Notes under the pieces: model-generated
What the model saw: the letters and a program-made list of their open reading frames with translations, nothing else
Told to the model about the DNA's origin: nothing
Databases searched by the model: none
In this document: positions 1 to 7,367 of the stretch, piece after piece
Position numbering within the stretch: the stretch's first letter is position 1
Layout of the letters: every line of letters starts with the position of its first letter
Made by a program: the position numbers and the translations under genes
Origin: Akkermansiaceae bacterium
GTDB lineage: Bacteria; Verrucomicrobiota; Verrucomicrobiia; Verrucomicrobiales; Akkermansiaceae
Direction of reading: 5' to 3'
Length of the DNA: 39,165 bases
Assembly (NCBI GenBank): GCA_903888515.1
Contig: CAISTY010000295.1
Location: 1-39,165, forward strand

Positions 1-1
1 A

Positions 2-301
2 GGCGAACTTGAAGTGAAGGTATTGAGGAAAGGGATGAAGAAAGCCGTGGTGGACGCGGAATTGGAGATGCTGGAGCGGAGCCGGGATGTGGCGCTGGGC
101 AGGATGTTGCGCTGCCGTGTTAGATATTTCACGGATGGAGCTGTGATCGGGAGCCGGGGGTTTGTCGATGAAGTGTTCCGATTGTGTAGGGACCGGTTTG
201 GCGGCCAGCGCAAGGACGGCGCGCGGAAATGGCGCGGCAACGGAGCGGCCGCGGCAGGCACGCTGTGGAGTGTCAGGGATTTGCAGAAGGGGATTGAGTG
301 A
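2..301 (+). pseudogene. C-terminal part of a RAYT (REP-associated tyrosine transposase), cut by the window edge
   Basis: The frame is open to the left edge, so the 5' end lies outside the window; the GTG at 14 is probably not the real start. The visible 99 residues contain the run RVRYFTDGAVIGSRGF followed by a basic stretch and a Trp-Ser-Val-Arg-Asp-Leu ending. I recognise this as the C-terminal tail of IS200-like REP-associated transposases common in Verrucomicrobiota and Planctomycetota. Those enzymes are single-strand transposases with HUH and Tyr catalytic residues in their N-terminal half, which is not visible here. Whether the gene is intact outside the window cannot be told. A REP-type hairpin at 4796-4843 could be a substrate of such an enzyme. 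Confidence 0.65.
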
Positions 302-336
302 AATTGCCGGAAGGGTCCCCTATTCCCCATTTTTTC

Positions 337-2331
337 TCACGGCAGAATCGTCACCCGGTCACCTGTCTGGGTAAGGGAGAACAGTTTGGCGGCCATGTCG
401 GCGGGCACCCGGATGCAACCGTGCGATGCCGGGTAGCCCGGCACGTAGCCTTGGTGGAGCCCGAAGTTGCCACAACTGAGGCGTTGGAAATACGGCATGC
501 TGGCGTGATAGAGCGTCGAGGTCCACTCGCGGTGTTTATTGGTGATGACATACTCGCCGGTAGGTGTTTCAAAGCCGCGGCGGCCGGTGGAAATCCGGGT
601 GGAGAAGATCTCATTGTTCCAGGCATCCAACAGGCGGGCTCGTTGTTCGGAGAGGCGGATTTCGATAGAGCGTTCCTCGTTGAAAGGATCCCGGCCGAGA
701 AAGAGCCGCATCATTTTCACATCCTTGCGTTCAGTGGCCAAAGTGAGTGGCTCCAACTCCGTGAAGCGGGTCCTGACATGGATTTTCGCCCCGGCATGGA
801 CAAGAGCCTGGGCGGTACGGACATTGCCTGAATCGGTGGCGACCATGAGGGGTGTGACGTTGCGGTCCATCTTGAGGAGCCAGCGCATCACTCCCGGGCG
901 GACTTGGCGGAGGAAGGTTGGCGAGACCGGAAGCACGAATGGCGCATTGGGATTCGCGCCGGAGGCGAGGAGTTGTTGGACGGTGCGATGGCAACCGGTG
1001 GCAATGGCCAAGTGGAATACCGTCTGGCCCTCGGGCAGGCACAGGTGGGTGTGAGCACCCTGTTGTACTAACAACCCAGCCACGTGATCATGGCGTCCGC
1101 GAATGGCGGCGCTCAAGGCGGTATCGCGGGTGGGGATCAAGGTAAAGCCGGGTGAAACCCCACAGGCCAGCAGCAAACCCACCATGTGATGATCGCCGCG
1201 AGCACTTGCGAGATACAACATGCGCCCTGCGGGGCACCCATAATCAAGCAGCAGTTTGACGAAGTCACATGCATTGGCATGCGCGGCGGTTTCCAACAAG
1301 CGCAGACCGTCGGGTCCGAGGTTGGATGCCTGGACGGCATGCGAAAGCAGGAGGCGCGCTTTGTCGAGATCCCGCTTGCGGAACGCCCGCCAAAGCCAGG
1401 CATTCCAGTTGCCGTCCACGGGTTTCGCGCCATGGGTCAAGAAGGCCTCTAACAGAGCCGGGTTGCGATTATCAAAGGCCTTTTGCAACGGGGTGGATGC
1501 ATCATCGGGATTCTGCCGGTAATTTGGATCGGCACCGATACTCAATAAGAGCGCTATCAGTTGCGGGTTTTCCTCGGCCACCGCTTGTTCCAGCAAAGTA
1601 CGGCCATCGGGGCCGGCGGCATTTGGATCCGCCCCGGCGGCGGCGAGTTTGGCAACGGCGGCGATCCAACCCTGCCGCAACGCAAGATGGATGGTGGTTT
1701 CCCCTGCGGCATTGGTGGCTCCCGGATCCGCACCCAGTTGAATGAGGGCTGCCGTGAGGTCACGGCGTCCGGATTCCATCGCGACGTGAAGCAACGGATT
1801 TCCCCGGCTATCCTTGAGGTGTGGGTCCGCGCCCGCTTTCATCATCATCCTGACAAGTTCCAACCGACCTTGACGGATCGCCCATGGCAGGACTTTGTCA
1901 CCATCCGGCATCAACCCATCAGAGCGCGCCCCCGCGTTCAAAAGGGCTGCGGCCATCACCGCATCTCCCCGTTCCACGGCGATGCCAAGGACGCACGCGT
2001 GATTTGCCAGGGTGGTGTCCACATTGGCATGGGCATTGATGAGCATGAAAGCCGAAGGAAGATCGTGGTTGCCGACGGCGATCGCGAGCGGCGTTCGGCC
2101 ATGGGGGTCGCGTTGTTCGGTGTAAACGCCGGCCTCGAGCAGCAATGCGGTACGCACCGTGTCCTGCTCGCGCAGCGCTTGCACCAGCGAGAGGCCGGAC
2201 GGATCGATCCCAGACCGAGCCAACTTCTTGAGTGCCTGTTTTTGCGGGGTATCGCAACCCACCGCCAACATGGCCGCAAGCAACAGCACTCCACATTTGC
2301 CAAGTGGTGGATTCCGGTGGTGAAGCACCAT
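337..2331 (-). CDS. Ankyrin-repeat lipoprotein with C-terminal L,D-transpeptidase (YkuD) domain
   Basis: The chosen ATG at 2331 gives a lipoprotein signal: a basic N-terminus, a hydrophobic stretch and a lipobox ending AVGC with the cysteine at residue 26. A TTG 12 codons upstream (2367) keeps the same frame. About a dozen ankyrin repeats follow, with repeated units such as GADPNAAGPDGRTLL. The last ~120 residues are a YkuD domain: a His in GLHQG and the catalytic Cys639 in SHGCIRV. YkuD enzymes make 3-3 peptidoglycan crosslinks or attach proteins to peptidoglycan in the periplasm. The ankyrin array is probably a protein-binding scaffold, but its partner is unknown. It lies 82 bases downstream of the S16-like exported protein on the same strand, so the two may be co-transcribed. 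Confidence 0.85.
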   Translation of the reverse strand: MVLHHRNPPLGKCGVLLLAAMLAVGCDTPQKQALKKLARSGIDPSGLSLVQALREQDTVRTALLLEAGVYTEQRDPHGRTPLAIAVGNHDLPSAFMLINAHANVDTTLANHACVLGIAVERGDAVMAAALLNAGARSDGLMPDGDKVLPWAIRQGRLELVRMMMKAGADPHLKDSRGNPLLHVAMESGRRDLTAALIQLGADPGATNAAGETTIHLALRQGWIAAVAKLAAAGADPNAAGPDGRTLLEQAVAEENPQLIALLLSIGADPNYRQNPDDASTPLQKAFDNRNPALLEAFLTHGAKPVDGNWNAWLWRAFRKRDLDKARLLLSHAVQASNLGPDGLRLLETAAHANACDFVKLLLDYGCPAGRMLYLASARGDHHMVGLLLACGVSPGFTLIPTRDTALSAAIRGRHDHVAGLLVQQGAHTHLCLPEGQTVFHLAIATGCHRTVQQLLASGANPNAPFVLPVSPTFLRQVRPGVMRWLLKMDRNVTPLMVATDSGNVRTAQALVHAGAKIHVRTRFTELEPLTLATERKDVKMMRLFLGRDPFNEERSIEIRLSEQRARLLDAWNNEIFSTRISTGRRGFETPTGEYVITNKHREWTSTLYHASMPYFQRLSCGNFGLHQGYVPGYPASHGCIRVPADMAAKLFSLTQTGDRVTILP

Positions 2332-2413
2332 GGGCAACACGCTAACCGGACGCACCGTCCGATGCAATCGGGTTTACAATGTCAGGCATCCAAGGGTTTT
2401 TGAAACCGCAAGC

Positions 2414-4279
2414 TCAAGAGTTGAGCGGGAGTTGCGGTTCGCGGATTTCATGAACGAGCAAGGCGTAGAGTTTCTTGTGGAGGCTCATCAACTCGCGGCA
2501 GGCTTTGCGCACCTCCTCGACATTAAGACTGCCAATGGTCCGCAAGCCCTTGTGGAGATCGCGCAGCGCGTTGGTGACATCGAGCAGGCGCTCCACCAGA
2601 TCGAGGTCTTTTTTCTCCACGTACCTGCGTTTCAAGCCATCCACGCGGGTGCGGCAGAGGGTGTAAGTATCGCCCATTCTGGCATTATCAGAAGAGTTGA
2701 TTTTGTAACCCTCGGTGACATTGAACGGTTTGCTACTCGCATCATAACCCACTTTCCAATTGGCATCGATGATGGTGGCGATTTTGAGGATCCAAAGCAT
2801 CTGGTCGAGGGTGCTGCGGAGTTCGGCGGCAAGCACCTTGCGCGAGATGACGGTGGGGCGATGTCCGTTCGCCTGCAGGTACAACATCTTCGCCGAGGAA
2901 TGAAAGGGAGCCTCCCGCATGACTTCCTCCAGGCGCTGGCTTACGAAGCGGTTCGCGAGGTATTTGCGGACGTCCTGAGCGCCTGCCTGTTTGCGGATCT
3001 CGTGGAATTGTGCCAAGGTTCTGGCCAGTGTCTCGTCCGGTGTTTTGGCAGTTAGATCGAGCAATTCCTTGAAATTCGCCGCCAGCAGAACTTCATAGTC
3101 GAGAAAAAAACCGCATTTTTCCATGGCCAGTTGGCCGGACAGATAATCGGCGGCCTCGGTGGGCAAGACGAGTCGTTGGCCGTTTCCCTTGCCGAGAGCC
3201 TGGAGTTGATTCCAAAAACCGGGTGGCAGCCTGAAGGCAGCGGACTCGTCGATCCGACCGATGATGATGGCCTCCGGATCGCGCCCGGTGATGGCCGCGC
3301 TGGCAAGGACGGCTGCGGCCGCGCTGATCGACTGGGGTTTTCTTGACAGGAGCGATTGTTCCAGTTCGCGGCTGGTGATGGAGAGGCGGAAATCGGCGGG
3401 GAGGTTTTTGTGGTATTTGAGAAGAAGATTGTGGAGTGAGGTTCTCACGGGCGCCAACACATCTTCCGGCGGGGCGGCTCCGTTGACGCCTTCCAACGGG
3501 ACGGGCGGTCCGATCACGAGGGTAAACGGATGTCCCCCAGTCGCATCCCTGGCAATCGCGGTGGCGGACATTTGGAGGGGGGCAGGCGCGAGAATCCAAT
3601 GGGCCGACGCGTCTTTTTCGTCTTTTTGCCAAAGGCAGGTGTGGACTTCGGCCTTGCTGAGGGGAATGTCATTCCTGGTGGGGGGGGGAGCCACGCGGGG
3701 TCGCGGGATATTGGGTGTGTGATTCTTGTCAACGACTTTGGATTGGTATGCGGAAATGTCGGGAATCCATGTGGTCCACGCCCCCTTTTCGTCGGGCTCG
3801 CGCGAGGCATCCGGCAACGTGGAGGTCGGATCGGCAAGGGTGAGCACGTCCGTCAGACAAGCGGCGAGGGCCTGGCCATGATTGCCGGCTTCCGCGGTTT
3901 CCAACCACACGAGATAAGGTGCCATCCGGGTGCGGATTGTATCAAGCTGTCCGATATCTTTAGCGGGCGCATGGCGGTTCTCCCGATATTCCTTCAACAG
4001 TTCCCGGGCCTGGGTGTTGGCGGGGTCCAGCGCCAAGGCGAGAGCGAGCAATTGCGCGGCTCTCCTGCGCTTGGGAGCGTTTGTCGCATTCAAGCCCCGT
4101 GCCAGCACTTCAAGATCCATGGACAGCTCCTTGATCGTGTCCCCATCCAAAGGGATCTTGTCCAGATGGAACGGCACCGGTCCTTCCGCTGGCGGCGCGA
4201 ATTCCCCGGCGAAAAGCGCAACGCCCGTGCCCGCGAGCCAGCCCGCGAGCCACAGTATCTGTCGTCTTTGCAAGAGCAT
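2414..4279 (-). CDS. Exported protein with a degenerate Lon-type (S16) proteolytic domain
   Basis: The 621-residue protein starts with a signal peptide (hydrophobic residues 9-24). Residues 60-110 form helical, TPR-like sequence. Residues about 225-410 align by eye with the Lon protease domain: a region like the Lon helix before the active site, then PQS-ISAAAAVLASAAITGRD matching Lon's GPSAG...TG block with Ser317 at the catalytic-serine position, then GRIDESAAFRLPPG matching GEI...RVLPIGG, then LVLP matching VLIP. The catalytic lysine position appears to be Leu359, so a Ser-Lys dyad is absent in this alignment. The last 200 residues are helical and unrecognised. No AAA+ domain is present. 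The S16 assignment is inferred, not certain. A 9-C tract on the coding strand (3680-3688) encodes Pro-Pro-Pro and could slip. Confidence 0.6.
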   Translation of the reverse strand: MLLQRRQILWLAGWLAGTGVALFAGEFAPPAEGPVPFHLDKIPLDGDTIKELSMDLEVLARGLNATNAPKRRRAAQLLALALALDPANTQARELLKEYRENRHAPAKDIGQLDTIRTRMAPYLVWLETAEAGNHGQALAACLTDVLTLADPTSTLPDASREPDEKGAWTTWIPDISAYQSKVVDKNHTPNIPRPRVAPPPTRNDIPLSKAEVHTCLWQKDEKDASAHWILAPAPLQMSATAIARDATGGHPFTLVIGPPVPLEGVNGAAPPEDVLAPVRTSLHNLLLKYHKNLPADFRLSITSRELEQSLLSRKPQSISAAAAVLASAAITGRDPEAIIIGRIDESAAFRLPPGFWNQLQALGKGNGQRLVLPTEAADYLSGQLAMEKCGFFLDYEVLLAANFKELLDLTAKTPDETLARTLAQFHEIRKQAGAQDVRKYLANRFVSQRLEEVMREAPFHSSAKMLYLQANGHRPTVISRKVLAAELRSTLDQMLWILKIATIIDANWKVGYDASSKPFNVTEGYKINSSDNARMGDTYTLCRTRVDGLKRRYVEKKDLDLVERLLDVTNALRDLHKGLRTIGSLNVEEVRKACRELMSLHKKLYALLVHEIREPQLPLNS

Positions 4280-4359
4280 CCGATCGGTCTTTAGCCTGAA
4301 CTTACGCTATGTGACAAGCGAACATTGCAGATCCCGGTGGATTCCCTCAGATTGCCCGC

Positions 4360-4770
4360 ATGTCAACCGCTCGTCCGCACCTGCAAACCCGCGAAGAAGT
4401 GATGTTTTTCGACACTGACTGCGCTGGAGTCGTCCACAACCTCGCCTACCTGCGGATGATAGAAACCTGCCGCACCCGTCTGGCCGCGATGATGGGCATG
4501 GACCTCCCCAAGATGTCCGAAACCCGCGTCTTCCCTGTCGTGACCCGTTGCGAGATCGATTACAAGCGCCCGGCGAAACTCGGGGACTGGTTGCTCATTC
4601 GCGGGCGGCTCGACGAGCTTGCGCGTGCGCGTTTCTGGTGTGCCTTTGAGGTGATTCGTGAATCCGATGGAGTCACCCTCATCACCGCGCGGCAGTCGCT
4701 TGCCCTGGTGGCCATGCCTGCGGGCAAGCCACTGCGCCTGCCCAACGCATGGGCCGATCAATGGGCGTGA
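4360..4770 (+). CDS. YbgC-like acyl-CoA thioesterase (hot-dog fold, 4HBT)
   Basis: At 136 residues this is the usual length for single-domain 4HBT thioesterases. The signature FFDTDCAGVVHNLAYLRMIE at residues 16-35 contains the family catalytic aspartate (Asp20) and the conserved His26. Such enzymes hydrolyse acyl-CoA or acyl-ACP thioesters in the cytoplasm; YbgC is linked to the Tol-Pal envelope system, and close relatives hydrolyse dihydroxynaphthoyl-CoA in menaquinone synthesis. No tol or men genes are visible here, so the substrate is open. It is transcribed divergently from the S16-like gene with 80 bases between starts, and no strong ribosome-binding site is visible before the ATG. Confidence 0.88.
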   Translation: MSTARPHLQTREEVMFFDTDCAGVVHNLAYLRMIETCRTRLAAMMGMDLPKMSETRVFPVVTRCEIDYKRPAKLGDWLLIRGRLDELARARFWCAFEVIRESDGVTLITARQSLALVAMPAGKPLRLPNAWADQWA

Positions 4771-4795
4771 GGTGCTGCTGCTTTCTTCCGGCACG

Positions 4796-4843
4796 CGGAG
4801 CGGGACGCTCCGGGCACGGTCTGGAGCCGGAGGCTCCAGCTAC
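4796..4843 (-). repeat. REP-type element: GTAG followed by two hairpins
   Basis: Read on the minus strand, a GTAG tetranucleotide (4843-4840) directly precedes a perfect 8-bp stem with a 3-base loop (4839-4821), followed after 8 bases by a second perfect 6-bp stem with a 5-base loop (4812-4796). GTAG plus a short palindrome is the hallmark of REP sequences mobilised by RAYT transposases, and a RAYT tail is present at the left end of this window. It sits between the convergent ends of the thioesterase and metG genes, where it could also act in termination. Confidence 0.6.
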
Positions 4844-4913
4844 GCTTGAGGCCACGCTTGCGGCCATCTCTCCGGGGCTGCTGCGGATCGCCGGATTTCT
4901 TTGCGGCTGGAAT

Positions 4914-6500
4914 TCAGGATTTGGGATTTTCCGTTACGGCATCGAGGACGATTTTCGGGAACACGGGCATGGGTATGCCGATGTGGTGGCCGTTGGGAAG
5001 AAGTCCCCATCGGAGGTCGGAGAGTTTGAGATGGACCAGGGACGGGAGGTTGAGTTGGGCGGCGAGTTGGATGGCGGCGTGCGGCAGGACGGGAGATAAC
5101 AGGACGGTGGCGTGCGCGACGCTTTCCGTTAGATGATAGAGCACGCTGGCAAGCCGGTCTTTTTTCTCCGGATTTTTATTGAGTTCCCAAGGTTTCATGC
5201 GTTCGGTATAACCGTTGCAGTGGACGACGTGGCGGCCAAGAGCCTCCAGGCCTTTTGCAACGTCGAACTCATCCATTGCGTTGCGGTAGGCGGCGGTGGC
5301 CAGGGTGAGGGATGTTTGCAGGGCGAGGTCGTCCTCGGTGAAGGCGCCGCCGCGCTGGAGCACGCCCCCGGTGAAGCGCTGGCTCATGTTGAGCGCGCGG
5401 TTGCACAGGTTGCCGAGTTCGTTGGCGAGTTCGGTGTTGTAGAGCATGACCAAGCGTTCGACGTCGAAGTCCGAGTCCTTGCCGGTGACGATGTCGCGCA
5501 CCAGATAGTAGCGCAGGGCCGCGACGCCGAAGGTGTCGGCGAGTTCGTTGGGATCGACGCTGTTGCCGATGGATTTGCTCATTTTTTCGCCGCGGATGTT
5601 CCACCATCCGTGGACGAGCAAGCGTGGCATATCTTCGTTGGAGAACCCCATGGCATGGAGCATGCAGAGCCAGTAAATGCCGTGGGCGGGCACCAAGATG
5701 TCCTTGCCGAGGATGTGAACCGGACGTTCGTCGGTGGTCCAGAGCCGGGAGAAATCCGGCAGTCCGGCGTCCGGTGTGGCGAGGTATCCGGCGAACGAGA
5801 CATAGTTGATGAGCGCGTCGAACCAGACATAGGTCACATAGTCCGGATCGAACGGCAACTCGATGCCCCAGTGCAGGCGTTCCTTGGGACGGGAGATGCA
5901 CAGGTCGGTGCCGGAGTTGCGCTCCAGCGCGTTGAGCAGTTCGGCTTTGCGGAAGGCGGGCAGCACGGCGTCCGGGGTGGCTTCCAGATAGCCTGTTAGC
6001 CAGGTGGTGTGTTCGCTGAGTTTGAAATACCAGTTCTCCTCCTCGATGACGACGACCTCGCCCCACTCGGGACCGAAGTTGCCGGAGGCATCCCGATCAC
6101 GGTCTGATAGAAATTGTTCCTGGCGCACCGAGTAGTGGCCGGAGTGGGCGCTCTTGTAGAGATGGCCCTGATCCTTGAGCATCGAGAGGATCGCTTGTAC
6201 GCAATCCTTGTGGCGCTGGTCCGTGGTTTCCGCCCAGCCATCGTATTGGACACCGAGTTTCTCCCACAGATCGATAAATTTCCGTGTGGTGCGCCGCACG
6301 AAGGTCTCGGGACTCACGCCTTCCTTCTCCGCCGTCTGTTGGACCTTCTGGCCATGCTGGTCCACGCCCGTTAGGAAAAACGCCTCGTCGCCGCGCAGTC
6401 GGCGGTAGCGGGTGATCACGTCGGCCAGCACCTTTTCATAGGCATGCCCGATGTGTGGTGAACCGTTGGTATAATCGATGGCGGTGGTCAGGTAGAACAT
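4914..6500 (-). CDS. metG: Methionyl-tRNA synthetase
   Basis: The 528-residue class I aminoacyl-tRNA synthetase charges tRNA-Met in the cytoplasm and is essential. The N-terminal HIGH motif is visible in GSPHIGHAYEK (residues 14-24), and the KMSKS loop is in GEKMSKSIGNSVDP. The connective region lacks the CxxC zinc knuckles of the E. coli type, as in the shorter MetG forms. The C-terminal anticodon-binding helical domain is present, while the extra C-terminal tRNA-binding domain of long MetG enzymes is absent. Unusual Leu-Thr codon pairs (CTA ACG, CTA ACA) occur three times in this gene. Confidence 0.97.
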   Translation of the reverse strand: MFYLTTAIDYTNGSPHIGHAYEKVLADVITRYRRLRGDEAFFLTGVDQHGQKVQQTAEKEGVSPETFVRRTTRKFIDLWEKLGVQYDGWAETTDQRHKDCVQAILSMLKDQGHLYKSAHSGHYSVRQEQFLSDRDRDASGNFGPEWGEVVVIEEENWYFKLSEHTTWLTGYLEATPDAVLPAFRKAELLNALERNSGTDLCISRPKERLHWGIELPFDPDYVTYVWFDALINYVSFAGYLATPDAGLPDFSRLWTTDERPVHILGKDILVPAHGIYWLCMLHAMGFSNEDMPRLLVHGWWNIRGEKMSKSIGNSVDPNELADTFGVAALRYYLVRDIVTGKDSDFDVERLVMLYNTELANELGNLCNRALNMSQRFTGGVLQRGGAFTEDDLALQTSLTLATAAYRNAMDEFDVAKGLEALGRHVVHCNGYTERMKPWELNKNPEKKDRLASVLYHLTESVAHATVLLSPVLPHAAIQLAAQLNLPSLVHLKLSDLRWGLLPNGHHIGIPMPVFPKIVLDAVTENPKS

Positions 6501-6565
6501 GGCGGGGAGGGAGGCATCAGAAATCAGGCATCAGGGGACACGCCCCGGTCGCTGCGGTGATCCGC

Positions 6566-7333
6566 TCACTTCGCCTGGGCGGCCGATTCTATCAGATCCG
6601 CGGCTGGCAGGACGACGTTGGTGGGCATGGGGCCCTGGCTGTCGCTGTCGCCTTTCGCGCTGAAGCGGTTGATGCCGATGCCGAGGAATTTCCCGTCCTT
6701 GTTGAAGACGGGCATGCCGAGTACTTGGGTGCCGAGTTTGGCGCAGACGCGTGGTTTACTGATGATCGAGATGATTTCGTGGGTCATGATGACCGGTTCG
6801 CGGTTGAGGTCCTTGCCGAGGCGTCCGACAATGATCACGTCATCGAGGACGGCCATCGGCGCGGAGTCCGCGATATTGACCGGCGTGAGTTTCACGCTCT
6901 CGGGTTTTTCGGGGCGAATGAAGGCGAGGTCAATGTCCGGATCCTTGAAGGCGAGCTTCGCCGGAACTTCGGAGCCATCGGGCATCAGGATTTTCACTTC
7001 CTTGGTGGTGCCTTTGGCGCTGATTTTGATCGGGCCCTGGGGGCCGTTGACCGTGCGGCCGTCGACGGTTGATGCCACGTCGAGGGTGGACAGCGGCACG
7101 ACGATCAAGCCATCCGCGCCGATCACCGTGCCGATCAATTCCAGTTTGCGCTCTTCCTTTTTCACCGGGTTGTTGCCGGCGATGAGTTCGATTTCAACCA
7201 CCGCGCTGAGGAACAACACCGAATCCTTGTGTGCGGTCCCGATGGCGAGCGCCTTGTCCTTGAGCGGACCTTCGGCGGCCATGATGAACGGCGAGGCTAA
7301 CAAAACTACGGCGGATCGCCAGATGGATTTCAT
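6566..7333 (-). CDS. Exported trypsin-fold protein lacking the catalytic triad (HtrA-like pseudoprotease)
   Basis: The start at 7333 gives a clean signal peptide ending near AAEGP; a longer frame reaching 7462 would run back into the upstream htrA gene and is low-complexity. The 255-residue protein follows the layout of an HtrA protease domain: VIGADGLIVVPLSTL where HtrA has GFIVTNNHVV, DPDIDLAFIRPEKPE where HtrA has the DLAVL aspartate, and LGMPVFNKDGKFLGIGI where HtrA has GNSGGP. The histidine and serine are therefore missing; only the aspartate position is kept. There is no PDZ domain. It lies 34 bases after the stop of the four-PDZ HtrA gene and is probably co-transcribed, suggesting a regulatory or substrate-binding partner. 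Confidence 0.75.
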   Translation of the reverse strand: MKSIWRSAVVLLASPFIMAAEGPLKDKALAIGTAHKDSVLFLSAVVEIELIAGNNPVKKEERKLELIGTVIGADGLIVVPLSTLDVASTVDGRTVNGPQGPIKISAKGTTKEVKILMPDGSEVPAKLAFKDPDIDLAFIRPEKPESVKLTPVNIADSAPMAVLDDVIIVGRLGKDLNREPVIMTHEIISIISKPRVCAKLGTQVLGMPVFNKDGKFLGIGINRFSAKGDSDSQGPMPTNVVLPAADLIESAAQAK

Positions 7334-7367
7334 GGGATGAATTGGATGGATTGACGGTGAAGCGGGA

